The position numbers and the translations under genes are program-made. The notes beneath the pieces are model-generated. The model searched no databases, was not told the origin of the DNA, and worked only from the letters and a program-made list of their open reading frames with translations. Positions 10,509-21,779 of a stretch of 64,000 nucleotides of DNA are shown piece after piece. The DNA comes from Siphonodentalium dalli (taxonomy: Eukaryota; Mollusca; Scaphopoda; Gadilida; Siphonodentaliidae), in contig CP136069.1 in NCBI GenBank assembly GCA_032622095.1, positions 164,046,394 through 164,110,393 of the forward strand. Reading direction: 5' to 3'. Numbering within the stretch: the stretch's first letter is position 1; each line of letters opens with the position of its first letter.

Positions 10509-12985
10509 ATACTAGCAGATTAGCCCGCCACTGGCGGCATTGGTCCCATGGCTTTGGTCGATCCATTAATTTTAGTTTTTCAAGGTAACCCCGTACAGGC
10601 ACTACCCACACGTCCTACAGGGTCAATGACGTCACCCGTTAAAGCAGCACCCTTATGCAGGGTTTCCGCCAAGTGGAAATTAATGAGTCCGTATTGGGGA
10701 AACACATATTTATAGCGGCGAAATACAAATGTTAGTGAAATCATTCAAACTCGGAACGGGTAGCTTGTCAATAGTCTGTATTAGTCAAACAACAGTTTAA
10801 AACTGATGACCGCTGCTGTAGAGTTTTAGCCAACGTGTTATAAAATATAATAGAGTTTTGGCGGGAAATGGGAACATGTGAGCCGTTGTTTGTGTTTGGG
10901 GACCCAGGCGGGACAACGAAACTATTATGGACCGTACTTTGACTTTATCTCCATATTGGGTGGGGGTATGTTTTTTGTGTTTATCCTCCATGCATGTTAT
11001 ATGGGTAAAATAAATGGTGTTGTCACTATGAATTCCCGCTATAAAGACTGATTTGGAACAGGTTCCGTATTATAACAGTACGATAGCACGGGATCTCGGA
11101 GGTAGATACCTCCTTTGGTAGGAGAACCGCCTGTTGGCGTATGTTGTCTACTCTGCCTAACTCAGCAATTCGGCATTCTTTGATCAAATTATGTAATCGT
11201 ACGATAGCACGGGATCTCAGAGCGTGAGTAGTTTCAACCACAGAAATCCCGTGCGAAGTAATATCCGTACTCAGCAGTCCGACATTCTTTGATGTTACCG
11301 CGACATTTATTATGCTGTATATAACGTCGCTATTTCAATGCACACCAAACATTACGTTGTAGTTTTGGCGCTTTGATTTCAAAGGGTTACGCTGTACCGG
11401 TAAAGTACTGTACTCAATTAACCCGTTTTTCACAAGTATTCTGTTCAACCCCCCGAACTCCCGTTGCAGCTGGATTTTTTATGACATATTGTTACTGACT
11501 TTTGGTACATGTATGAATCAAAAAGATCATCTGCGAGGGGAATGGGTCTGTGGGACGGACCCGCAGCCGGCCTGGCGGAGACCCTGCCTTATGTGATTAC
11601 GGACAAACTCAAAAATTACCTAATTATTGGTATGCTAGCCCCCCCTACAAAATATCTTATGACTTCCAATAAATCTCTCCTCATAGTCCACACCCTGGGG
11701 CATAACTTGGAAGTGAAGACATAATTTTAGAAGGCCTCACAAGGGATGAATTGACGCCGAATCGAGTGATTTCGAGTGACAAAAATGACGATGTCGGAAA
11801 GAATAAAATATCTCGAACCCGGTGGTCCTAGAATATGATTTTTCATGGGAAAAAGGACAAGACTCCACACTTTAATTGTATTAGGCAATTATCGAAGAGA
11901 CATAAACGCATTTATTAACAATTTCGCCTGCCTTGGGAAGATTCGTAGAAGCGTGTTCTATGCAATGGAAATGCATGCATATTTCCGATGTAACGGTTTA
12001 ACAGTGTCTAAACACTCTTTAATAGCGACGCGTCGTATACAAACGCTCTTTATTTATCACGCGATTAACCCCTCAATTCCAAGGACGGTGGCATGGCGAA
12101 GGGTGAAGGAGTGCTCGGACGTTCTCAGAAGCGGTGCGATGACACTTCCCGTGGCTTTATACCCTTAGATAGGAAGTTTGGGCTCAATCGGTCGAGCCGT
12201 TTTCGAGTCTATAAAGGACACACATATATATATACATACAGAGTTCTAAAAATATATAGTAGACTAGCAGGTTAGCCAACCACTGGCGGCGTTCGTCAGA
12301 AACATGACAATTTTTATATTTTTGAATTAATTTTTTTTTTATATTTTTGGTTTTTCAATATTTTACCCGATTTGACCTTGAATTGATCGTTTTCAAGGTC
12401 AAGGTCAGGGTCACAATTTAACCCGTCCATGACACTTCCCGTAGGTAGCAAGTGTGAGCGCAATCGGTTCGAGTCTATAAAGGACACATGCAGTGATGCA
12501 CACATATATATAATTTGTGGGTACCCGTTTCGAGATGAAAATCACCTAGGGCGGAAAAACTGACCCGATCCGCGTTCCCAGGAAGCCCTGAGTACGTAAG
12601 AATCACACAACACGCTCATGTCTGTATAATGACGTACACGCCGAGACCCAGTCGTTAGAATCACATTGCGAAAACTAATAAAAAATGTAGAGTTACGCCT
12701 CTTAGATTAATACGTCAATGACTATAAAAAGCGTTAACCGGTTACATCTCCCAATATGGAAGATATAAGGAGCGTTAGTGTGTTAACCCCCATGGTGCCA
12801 TTTTTTGTGACTGGGAAGGGAGAAGCGGTGCTCTGATATTGTCCAAAATGCGACGTGGACGATCCCCGTGGGTTTTTACATTTATATACGAAATTTGAGC
12901 TCGATCCGCGCAGCCGTTTTCGATTCTATGAAGTACCCACACACACATATATATATATATAAGTAGTTCTCAAAATATATAGTAG
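10509..12985. repeat. Cluster of a dispersed repeat with ACTAGCAGRTTAGCC start and TATA-rich tails
   Basis: The start motif ACTAGCAGRTTAGCC with CCACTGGCGGC occurs at 10509 and again at about 12264. The tail block CCGTTTTCGAGTCTATAAAG, or a close relative, occurs at about 12198, 12466 and 12918. Two of these are followed by (TA)n-rich sequence ending AAATATATAGTAGA. This looks like two or three copies head to tail. The interior (10.56-12.1 kb) has locally higher GC and repeated ACGATAGCACGGGATCTC at about 11080 and 11200. No protein domain is recognised. Confidence 0.5.
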
Positions 12986-13650
12986 ATATTTAGACTAGTA
13001 CCAGTACAGTCATTGATTTATTATTTCAAATAGATCCACCTTGGTCTGACTAGGAAATTTTCTTTTGAAAATTAGGAAATGTCATTTTGAGAGAAGACTT
13101 ACAAATTGATGTGAGTTGAGGAACATTTCAATGCGCCATTCCAATCGATACATGGCCATTTCAATGCGCCATTCCAATCGATACATGGCCATTTCGATAA
13201 GAAAATAAGAAATGATAATTTGTTCACGCTCACGGAATCGAGCACATTTGAAGCACTGAACACTCATTTTTGTTTACATAACACATTGTACACACTTGAA
13301 AGTTTTCTATATTTTAACATACTTTCCGTTTATGGCAGTTTTAATGGATGTGACTATACCCACTCTCAAACGCCATCTGTGTTTTAAATTGAGCAAGAAA
13401 TTCAATCTAAATAAAATTTGAATTTTTTTTTTAAATCCAAATGTTTAAACGATCAAAATGTACACTAAGGGGTCTCATCTGATAAAAGGTTCTGTCTAAT
13501 ATCTAAGACCCCTCCAATGCTACCTAAATAAAGGATCCCAACGGGAGCCTGTTTCAGCAAGTATATTATATTAACTTTCAGGTTTTGTGAGTTTCATAAG
13601 AAATCCGGTATAGTTTTTAGAAATATTTTACTGCTCAAAAAGATCTTACC
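12986..13650. other. Gene-free stretch with one short tandem duplication
   Basis: A 33-bp sequence containing CATTCCAATCGATACATGGC is repeated twice head to tail at 13128-13193. Otherwise the stretch is AT-rich with no supported gene. Confidence 0.6.
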
Positions 13651-14013
13651 GAAGCCTGGATATAGTGTGTCTGTCATTTGCAGAATGAGGCCCCCAGAGG
13701 GTGAATTTATTAGTGATTCTATCCCGCAAGGCAGGCTAGCATCACTAAAATTTACCCTCTCGGGACCTCATTCTGCTTAGGTCTCAACTGCTATGGGAGA
13801 CATGGGATCAGATTGAACTTCCCAAATTGAAGTTGGTGATGTTCACCCATTATATGTCACCTCGATGACACAATTTATCTTCAGCAAATTAGGGGGATAT
13901 AGAAACTTCCCATAAGGGAAAAGTAACTAAAAATAATGTTAATTTGATACTATCGATAATTCCCAGAAGATGAGACCTAATCAGAATGAGGTCCCAGAGG
14001 GTGAATTTGGTGA
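13651..14013. mobile_element. hAT-like foldback MITE, right end replaced by satellite
   Basis: The left terminus (AAGCCTGGATATAGTG), left hairpin and spacer are present. The spacer is in the opposite orientation to most copies. The second hairpin is cut in its first arm at GGGTGAATTTGGTGATA, where the 58-bp satellite starts. Confidence 0.78.
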
Positions 14014-14728
14014 TAGACTGCAGTATCATTTAGATCCATCAATTTCATTCTCCTCAGACAACCAGCCTACTAAGACTACAATATCATGTTGATCCATCAA
14101 TATCTTTCTTCACAGACAACCAGCCTACTGAGACAATAGTATCAATTCCATCAATATCATTCTGCTCAAACAACCAGCCTACTGAGACTACGATATCATG
14201 TAGATCCATCAATATCTTTCTTCACAGACAACCAGCCTACTAAGACTACAATATCATATTCACAGACAAACCAGCCTACTAAGACAACAGTATCATGTAG
14301 ATCCATCAATATCTTTCTTCACAGACAACCAGCCTACTAAGACTACAATATCATATTCACAGACAACCAGCCTACTAAGACTACGATATCATGTAGATCA
14401 ATCAATATCTTTCTTCAGACAACCAGCCTACTGAGACAATAGTGTCATTTAGATCCATCAATATCATTCTCCTCAGACAACCAGCCTACCAAGACTACGA
14501 TATCATGTAGATCCATCAATATCATTCTCCTCAGACAACCAGCCTACCAAGACTACGATATCATGTAGATCCATCAATATCTTTCTTCACAGACAACCAG
14601 CGTACTGAGTCTACAATATCATATTCACAGACAACCAACCTACTAAGATTACAGTATCATGTAGATCCATCAATATCTTTCTTCACAGAAAACCAGCCTA
14701 CTAAGACTACAATATCATGTAGATCAGC
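14014..14728. repeat. Tandem satellite, unit about 58 bp with shorter variants
   Basis: Roughly a dozen head-to-tail units of the type CAGACAACCAGCCTACTAAG, ACTACAATATCATGTAGATC, CATCAATATCTTTCTTCA. Some units lack the middle third. Units vary by point changes and no unrelated spacers separate them, so it is a minisatellite. Confidence 0.9.
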
Positions 14729-15467
14729 TATTGGGAAAACGAGGTTATGTCAATAAATGAAAAGTGAACAAATGGGATAAAAATTACCGCAGCAATCCCC
14801 ACAAGGGACTTAATCCAGCAAACCATCAACCTGGAAAAATTAAATTACAACCGATGTTTTCGCGAGAACCTTAAATTTCCTCTTATCCCGTCAGGACGAA
14901 TAAAGGATTTAATATGTTAAGTCTGTGAAGGCGTTACTTATCTGTGACTTATTGGAGAAATAACCATCAAGGTGTGAACAAGAAGCAACTCAGCAGAAAG
15001 AAATCGATAGAATCTTAAGAAAACATAGGAAACATGTCACTTTTTCTGATTCCCTAAGGTCATTTATCAAGTGAATTAACGAGTGTTGAAGAATGCGTGG
15101 TCAACTAAGCGTTTATGTGATGATCAAATATAAAGAATCAATGCTGCTTAGTGATTGGTGTATCAATAAACCTGTTAATAAATTGTAAATATGTAAATTG
15201 TGCCTTCTGGTAATTATTACTATTTTGATATACTTTAAAGGCCACACCTAAATTGAATGTACACATTTACGAAGTAAGTAAACCATTTTTGCTCAGTCAA
15301 GGGCACCAGTCTTTTGATTTTGAGGCTTGTGCCCTTAATAAAGAATTAAGGGCACAAAAGGGTGTGTGCCTTGTGATCTTGGTTGACTGGACACAATACT
15401 TGACAGAGAAAATGTGATATGCACTTAAAAAGTATTAATTACCAGCTGAATTACCCATTAAAATTTA
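14729..15467. other. Gene-free stretch containing one 13-bp hairpin
   Basis: A perfect hairpin, TTGTGCCCTTAAT and its complement, lies at 15327-15357 within a wider imperfect inverted repeat (15296-15395). No reading frame or element termini were identified around it. Confidence 0.5.
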
Positions 15468-15859
15468 TTAACCCTTTACCCAACAAACAGGCCAAAACCG
15501 ACCAAATAAAGCTTCAACAGCCTAAAATATCTTCGGTCTGTCTCAATAGAACCATACAAATATGGATATCATTGGAACCGGCTCCTTGACCACATTGTGA
15601 TAGTTACAGTTATGCCCTGTGCCAATGCATTCTCTTATATATGCGAGTCGACTATAGGTCGCCTCGCATATATAAGAGAATGCATTGGCCTAAAAAAAAA
15701 CTTTTTTTAACACTTTTTACCATTTTTTCTTACATTCTTTAACAATTTTTAATGTGTTAAGCCAATGCATTCTCTTATATATGCGAGGCGACCTATGGTC
15801 GACTCGCATATATAAGAGAATGCATTGGCACAGGGCCGTTCTGTTGGGTAAAGGGTTAA
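15468..15859. mobile_element. piggyBac-like MITE, TTAA type i
   Basis: TTAA at both ends; inverted ends CCCTTTACCCAACA. Left subterminal block with AAAGCTTCAACAGCC and ATATGGATATCATTGGAACC, then two copies of the core hairpin separated by a T-rich linker. Confidence 0.88.
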
Positions 15860-15863
15860 GGGG

Positions 15864-16562
15864 TTTCCACGCCTGAGCTACATGTATGTCAGGAAGTGGA
15901 CAGTTTAGACAGACCTACACAGAAAATTACCTGATTGTTAAGCTAGTGCACCTCCTGAAGGAATCTATGCTATCTGAAGACCACACCAGGTATATTATAT
16001 AGCAATAAAAATGTCAAAATGGATGCTTACAACTTTCCAACACAAACTAACATTCTGTTAACTGTCTTGAGGCAGTATTGCTCTATTAACCCTTTCAGTG
16101 GCAAGTCCGATTTTGTATCAACCCATATTTCCTTGATCATTTTTCAAATTTATTCATTACAATAATGTGATACATTATGTATCACATTTTTATAATCAAT
16201 AAATTTGAAAAATGATCAAAGAAATATGGGTTGATACAAAAATCGGACTTGCCACTGAAAGGGTTAATGACTCAACCCAGTCGTGCACTAGTTCAGAACA
16301 TGTACCTTTTATGACAGTTAATCATTTCCAATATTTTTTTATATTTGTTGAGAACGCTGTTCCCAAAATTGACCTTCTAAAAATATGAATAAAGTCACCA
16401 TTTTGACATTTTTATTGTTATATAATATGCTTGATGGGGTCTTCAGATACCATAGATTCCTTGAGGTAGTGCACTTGCTGAACAATTAAGTAGTTTTCTG
16501 TGTATGTTCATCTAAACTGTCCACATACTGACATAGCTCATGCGTGGATGAATATTATTAGT
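15864..16562. repeat. Family D foldback repeat, interrupted by a type iii MITE
   Basis: Left arm 15866-16025 and right arm about 16390-16555 are inverted repeats (CCACGCCTGAGCTAC..., GAATCTATG, ATCTGAAGACC, ATAAAAATGTCAAAATGG). The middle is split by the type iii element at 16086-16267. The related copy at 7.77-8.37 kb lacks this insertion. Confidence 0.8.
16086..16267. mobile_element. piggyBac-like MITE, TTAA type iii
   Basis: TTAA on both sides. The element is almost one continuous palindrome whose arms read CCCTTTCAGTGGCAAGTCCG, GTATCAACCCATATTTCC, TTGATCATTTTTCAAATTTA. The outer 40 bp match type ii, but the core is different. Confidence 0.88.
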
Positions 16563-16784
16563 GGAAGAATGTAACAGTTTCCATAACATTTTATTTATTT
16601 AAAGGGAGTCGTAACTATAATTTATACCTAAGCAAAACTCAGGAGAACAAAAATAGCTCCATCAGGTTAATAATAATAGAGTGAACTATATCCGCATTTA
16701 GCCAAATAAAAAAAGAAAAGATTTATACAAACTTATCAACAGTCCATTTAAAGAAACAAAAATAATGCACTTTATTACATTCTT
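16563..16784. other. Short gene-free stretch
   Basis: AT-rich. The part near 16760 (GTGCATTATT... read from the minus strand: CGCACTTAAGAATGTAAT) provides the unoccupied TA site corresponding to the CAGT-family insertions at 35212 and 36681. Confidence 0.55.
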
Positions 16785-17152
16785 AAGTGCGATTTCATTT
16801 GAAAATGACGTTAATTAAAAATGGTAATGTTACTAGTGAATTATGTCATTTCTCGTGACGTCATTGACGTTATGTCGCTTACTGATCTATAATGAATTTT
16901 CGATGGTTGATCTTTCTCAGCATCGGTACTTTCATGCATTAATTCTGGGTGTTTTAATCATATTTGGCGAACCAAATTGATGCAGAAATGTAATAAATAG
17001 AGTAATCAATAATTTCCGATTAAATAATTCACTAGAGGCGAGAGATGTTTAGGTAAGAAACTTGTGCACTAATGCGCACTGGTTTCTTACCGACACCTCT
17101 CGTGAATTATTTAACGTAATTATCGGAACCAATTGATTACTCTCTATATATA
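16785..17152 (-). repeat. Family G repeat with terminal hairpin
   Basis: Homologous, in reverse orientation, to 34843-35210 and 36334-36680. It contains TGACGTCATTGACGTTATGT and ends in an imperfect palindrome (about 17000-17143) with GGTAAGAAAC arms and GAATTATTTAACGTAAT flanks. No coding capacity. Class unknown. Confidence 0.75.
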
Positions 17153-17567
17153 TTATACATGTATGTGTTTTCTAATCTGAGCAATTTGACAAAAAGCCAG
17201 TTTCGGTATGAAACATTCAAGAACATAAATATATTTTTCAATATTTTTAAAATGGCTGTGCTGGTGTTTGCAAAATGACAGAAATAGCCATTACTATGGT
17301 CGGCTTGAATAACCAACATAACATGTGAGTAGTAAACATATTTTACAGTATACCGGGGTATATGTTTTTGATCGTCTACAATTAATGGCTTTAATTTTCT
17401 CAATTATTTCAGACTAGACAGTCCGAAAAAATGACAATTACGGAAAATATAACACTATTTTTTCTTAACAGCATCATTTTGCCCCACCAGCATCATAGGG
17501 AATAAGCAGGATCACTTTATCTGGGAGTGATCATTGAAAGAGATGAATCAACCCTGTATGGAACATA
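17153..17567. other. Gene-free stretch
   Basis: No supported gene, RNA or repeat family in this AT-rich interval. Confidence 0.5.
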
Positions 17568-17708
17568 CAGTAATGCTCTAATTAATCGACTCCTAAACCA
17601 CAGCAGAATTATGGGTAACTTTTCAGGATTTAGTCGGAAATATGGCCTGTTGCCATTCATCAGAAAGCTCTCCTGTGGTTAAGAAGTTGATTAATTAGAG
17701 CATTACTG
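17568..17708. mobile_element. Tc1/mariner-like palindromic MITE, right arm mostly deleted
   Basis: TA on both sides. A complete left arm (to GAAAGCTCTCC) is joined directly to the last 45 bp of the right arm (TGTGGTTAAGAAG...CATTACTG). Confidence 0.85.
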
Positions 17709-17985
17709 TATTATTAAGTGACTATATTGGTTTGATATATAAACGATTAATGACGGGAGCTGCACTGGTGCTGCATTACAGATCATGTGCCAGTGCATTC
17801 TCTTATATATGCGAGTCTCCCAAAGGGAGACTCACATATATTAGAGAATGCACTGGCTTACAAGCTAGGTCAAGGTAAATACTGTTAGGCCAAAGCACTC
17901 GCTTATATATGCGAGTCTCCCATAGTGAATGCACTGGCTTACAAGGTCAAGGTAAATATTGTTAGGCCAATGTGTTCTCTTATAT

Positions 17986-18121
17986 TAGTCTGGTCGTTGA
18001 AGCATTGGACCTAGAACAAATTGTTTACAAGCTGTTTTTGGTGCCATTTTGTCGGGCAGAACTTGGGGAACAACATATCCAAAATCCGCTGAAATCCGCT
18101 TTGGGGAAAAATTTCTAGATC
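17986..18121 (+). repeat. Left terminal inverted repeat of the 6.57-kb element
   Basis: Pairs with 24413-24553. It lacks about 15 bp present in the right TIR between the outer 15 bp and the CTAGAACAAATTG block. Confidence 0.82.
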
Positions 18122-18670
18122 ATTTTGAAAAAAATGTCATATTTGTGTTTTTTATGTATGATTTTCCGTTTCTTAAGAAATATACACATGAATGTCATTT
18201 AAATTAAAGTTATACAGATGGCAGGAATATGAAACATAAACAAATTATTATTGTTGCCATGACAGACGTATGTTATTTCGTGTACTATTTGATTGTAAAA
18301 ATTCAAAATGGCGGACAAAATGGCGACCGAAATTGGTAAAATTGGACAATTTTCACTAAATTTCACCAGATCGTTTCCATTTATAAGAAATTTGGTTTAA
18401 ATGGCCATTAGTGCCAACATGCATCATTTTAAATCAATGTCTGATAATTGTGAGCCATATCACGAGGATTGGGAATTTGAGCCCTTCAAATTCGAAATAG
18501 ATTGTACTAAATTTCGAAGAAAAATCATATATTATTTTAATGCCCAGAATAACCGCAAATAAAACACACCACTGTACTTAATACTCATTAGACGTCATAT
18601 ATGAACCACTAGTGTCCATTGTAGCAGAAACTTGGCAATCACTTCCAAAAATAGGGACACTACCCTTATG
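18122..18670. other. Left subterminal region of the 6.57-kb element
   Basis: AT-rich. It has AAAATGGCGGACAAAATGGC and scattered AAATTTCA motifs. No coding sequence recognised. Confidence 0.5.
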
Positions 18671-19090
18671 AACTTAACTGTGATTTAAGCTCGCAGTTGC
18701 GAACTTAATTATGTACTGAGCTCGCGGTTGTGAGCTTATTTATGTTTGGAGCTCGCAGTTGCGAGCTTAATAATATTTGGAGCTCGCAGACGATTGTTGG
18801 TCTTCATTTAAGCGAACACTTGCGAACTTAACTGTGATTTAAGCTCGCAGTTGCGAACTTAATTATGTACTGAGCTCGCGGTTGTGAGCTTATTTATGTT
18901 TGGAGCTCGCAGTTGCGAGCTTAATAATATTTGGAGCTCGCAGACCAATGTTGGTCTTCATTTAAGCGAACACTTGCGAACTTAACTGTGATTTAAGCTC
19001 GCAGTTGCGAACTTAATTATGTACTGAGCTCGCGGTTGTGAGCTTAGTTATGTTTGGAGCTCGCAGTTGCGAGCTTAATAATATTTGGTC
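18671..19090. repeat. 154-bp tandem repeat, 2.7 copies, rich in GAGCTCGCA
   Basis: The block AACTTAACTGTGATTTAAGC starts at 18671, 18825 and 18979, giving a 154-bp period. Each unit has several copies of the motif GAGCTCGCAGTTGCGAGCTT or variants. The motif is itself a small inverted repeat (GCTCGCA / TGCGAGC). The copies are almost identical. Confidence 0.9.
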
Positions 19091-19539
19091 AGTGCATGGC
19101 TGCTGATATTAAATATTCTATAAATACTTCTGTAATTTAATCCACTGACTGGCTCTGTAGAGACAGCATGTGTTCCTAGTTAACTTCCTGTGTTATTGTA
19201 AAAATTTGAATAAGGACTGTTAGTCTGTTACTGCATGGTATATTCTCTTTGTTCATAATGTTCTCTCTATGATTTGTGAATTGTTTCATTCAACAACTTT
19301 GGAGACTGATACGATTGTACTAATACTTCAAGATAACTGAGCTTGCAGGCATGGATCAACTATTTTCTAAAACTGAAAAAACTATTCAAAATCTGTTTAT
19401 AAATTCGAAGCAATCATTCAGAGAAGATATATAGCTGCAGGCCAGTGCATGGATTCCAGAAACTTAGGTAAGCATACTATTGAACTGTTGAAGACTTATA
19501 ACTAGATTTGTTTATTGTGAATAACATTATGATTGGGGG
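19091..19539. other. Region before the G-run minisatellite
   Basis: Holds a 27-codon frame (from ATG at about 19351) ending just before AAACTTAG|GTAAGCAT, a good 5' splice-site match at 19468. ATTGTATTACAG at 20254-20265 would be a suitable acceptor. A spliced transcript is possible but unsupported by protein homology. Confidence 0.3.
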
Positions 19540-20195
19540 TGGGTAAATAGCTTTGTTTATTGGGCATGAAATGATGATGGGTGGGGGGGGGGGGGTAGTT
19601 AACTACATGTAGCTTTGTTTATTGGGCATAACATGCATGGTGGGGAGGGGTAAGCATTACTATTGAACTGTTGAAGAATATAACTAGCTTTGTTTGTTGT
19701 GCATAAAATTATGATTGGGGTAACTAGCTTTGTTTATTGGGCATGAAATTTTGATGGGGGGGGGGGGGGGGGGGGCGGGGTGGGGTAACTAGCTTTGTGC
19801 ATGAAATGATGATGATGATGGGGGGGGGGGGTAGTTAACTACATGTAGCTTTGTTTATTTGGCATAACATGGTGGGGAGGGGTAAGCATACTATTGAACT
19901 GTTGAAGACTTAATTATAACTAACCTTGTTTATTGGGCATGAAATAACGGGGGGGGGGGGGGGGGGGGGGGTATATACCTAGCTTTTTTTATTTGACATG
20001 AAATGATGATTGGGGAGGGGATTATAACTAGCTTTGTTTATTGACATGAAATGATGGGGGGCAACTAGCTTATTTGTATAAGGCATGAAATGATGATGGG
20101 GGGGGGGGGGGGAAGTAGCTAGCTTTGTGTATTGGGCATGAAATGCTGATAGGAGGGGGAACTATATCTTTGTTTATTGGGCATGAAATTAATTT
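19540..20195. repeat. Minisatellite with long G runs
   Basis: Irregular units of about 55-75 bp share TAACTAGCTTTGTTTATTGG, GCATGAAATGATGATGG and a G run of up to about 20 bases. At least eight units are visible. The G runs on one strand could form quadruplexes (inference). Confidence 0.88.
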
Positions 20196-20414
20196 TCCAA
20201 ACATTGATCAATTTAAATTGTTAAACTTAAATTGCATGTAAATTATTGTAATTATTGTATTACAGCTTACATGAAGACCATAACTGGGCCAGATGCAAAA
20301 CCAACTATTACAGAGCCATGGTTAACATTAGGGTCATTCCATATAGAACTGGACACGAAGATATAGAGGATAGAATGTTTTTCACTGATACCTAACCTGT
20401 GTCTTTTGTATCAT

Positions 20415-20885
20415 GGGAGCTCGCAGGAGTTTACATTGAGCTCGCAAGAGAAGGTAGTAAGGTCGCAAAAGTTTGCAATAAGCTCGCAAGAGTTCACAGT
20501 AAGCTCGCAGAAGTTTACAATAAGCTCGCAATGAGCTCGCAAGGTGTTCGCAGGGAGCTTGCAGAGAGTTTGCAGAGAGCTCGCAGCGAGCTCGCAGGGA
20601 GCACGCAGGGAGCTCGCAGGGAGCACGCAGGAAGCTCGCAGTGAGCTCGCAGGAAGCTCGCAGGGAGCATGCAGGAAGCTCGCAGGGAGCTCGCAGGGAG
20701 CACGCAGGAAGCACGCAGGAAGCTCGCAGAGAGTTCGCAGCGAGTTCGCAGCGAGCTCGCAGGGAGCTCGCAGCGAGCTCGCAGGGAGCACGCAGGAAGC
20801 TCGCAGGGAGCACGCAGGAAGCTCGCAGCGAGCTCGCAGGGAGCTCGCAGAGAGCTCGCAGTGAGTTCACAGGGAGCTCGCTATA
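20415..20885. repeat. 11-bp minisatellite GGGAGCTCGCA
   Basis: About 40 units of 11 bp with variants GGAAGCTCGCA, GGGAGCACGCA and GTGAGCTCGCA. Because 11 is not a multiple of three and the unit has no stop in any frame, long open frames appear in several frames on both strands with an 11-residue peptide period. This is a compositional effect and no coding function is claimed. The core motif is shared with the 154-bp repeats 1.3 kb to the left. Confidence 0.93.
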
Positions 20886-21221
20886 GTTCCAAATTACACG
20901 CTCGCTGCGAGCTCACAAAATTCATCTTCTGCGAGCTTATCGCGAGCTTATAATTTCTGTAAGGGTATGGCTACTGAAAGTAGTATAATTGGGAATTTTC
21001 GTTAAAGTTCACTAGATTGTTTCCATTTAGACGAAAAACATGTATTGGCTAGCACAACAGTAAGTTATGTCGGACCCTAATCCGATAATAATGAGCTATA
21101 TGTCAAGAATTTGTCCCTTCAGTGTCCCATAATGGCGGCGAATATTGCAATCGAAAGTCAACAATATCTATTTCGTCATAGATTTTTAAATAAATCTTCT
21201 CATATCCGGTATCGAATATAA
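20886..21221. other. Spacer between repeat arrays in the 6.57-kb element
   Basis: Begins with further isolated GCGAGCT motifs (GCTCGCTGCGAGCTCAC, CTGCGAGCTTATCGCGAGCT), then AT-rich sequence without recognisable features. Confidence 0.5.
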
Positions 21222-21770
21222 TTTGATTAGTGTCCACAGCAACCAAACTAGTATCGAAATACATCAAATGAGTGTCAGAAACAACTTAACGCGTGTCCCA
21301 AACCATCCAAGGAGTGTAAAACCACACAACAGGTGTCTCAACCGCCTTCTTAATAATTCCAAATCAGCCAACGAGTGTCCCAAACCACATAATATGTAAC
21401 AGAGTCCACACAAATAGTGTCAAAAACCACCCAATTAGTGCCTAAACCAGTCCAATGTGTGTTCCATATCATCCAAAGATTGCCATATGTCACCCATCGA
21501 GTGTCCCAATTCATGTATGTGGTGTCCCGAACCACACAAATGGGTGTCTCAAATCATCAAGTGTGTACCACAAACCATCCAATGGGTGTCCCAAACCAAC
21601 AGATGAGTGTCAATAATCACACAATGAGTGTCCCAAGCCACATGATGATTATCAAAACCAGCAGGCGTGTATAAAACGTACAACTAGTGTCTCAGACCAC
21701 CAACTGAATGTCCCAGTCATTTAATAGGTGTCACAAACTAGTGCATAAAACCATCCTTCAAATATATCAA
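21222..21770 (+). repeat. Degenerate tandem array, unit about 25 bp (GTGTCCCAAACCA type)
   Basis: More than 20 diverged units such as GTGTCCCAAACCATCCAA and GAGTGTCCCAAACCACA. The opposite orientation of the same consensus fills 21780-22850. Confidence 0.8.
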
Positions 21771-21779
21771 ACTATGTTT

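Noticed and set aside
14014-14728. Regular repeats resembling a CRISPR array
   Set aside because: Units follow each other head to tail without unique spacers, vary internally, and the context is eukaryotic. It is a minisatellite.
15296-15395. Hairpin as a transcription terminator
   Set aside because: There is no gene upstream, the context is eukaryotic, and inverted repeats are abundant throughout the window.
20382-20953. Open frames up to 162 codons with 11-residue repeats on both strands
   Set aside because: A consequence of an 11-bp stop-free repeat unit; several overlapping frames are equally open, so no single coding frame is supported.
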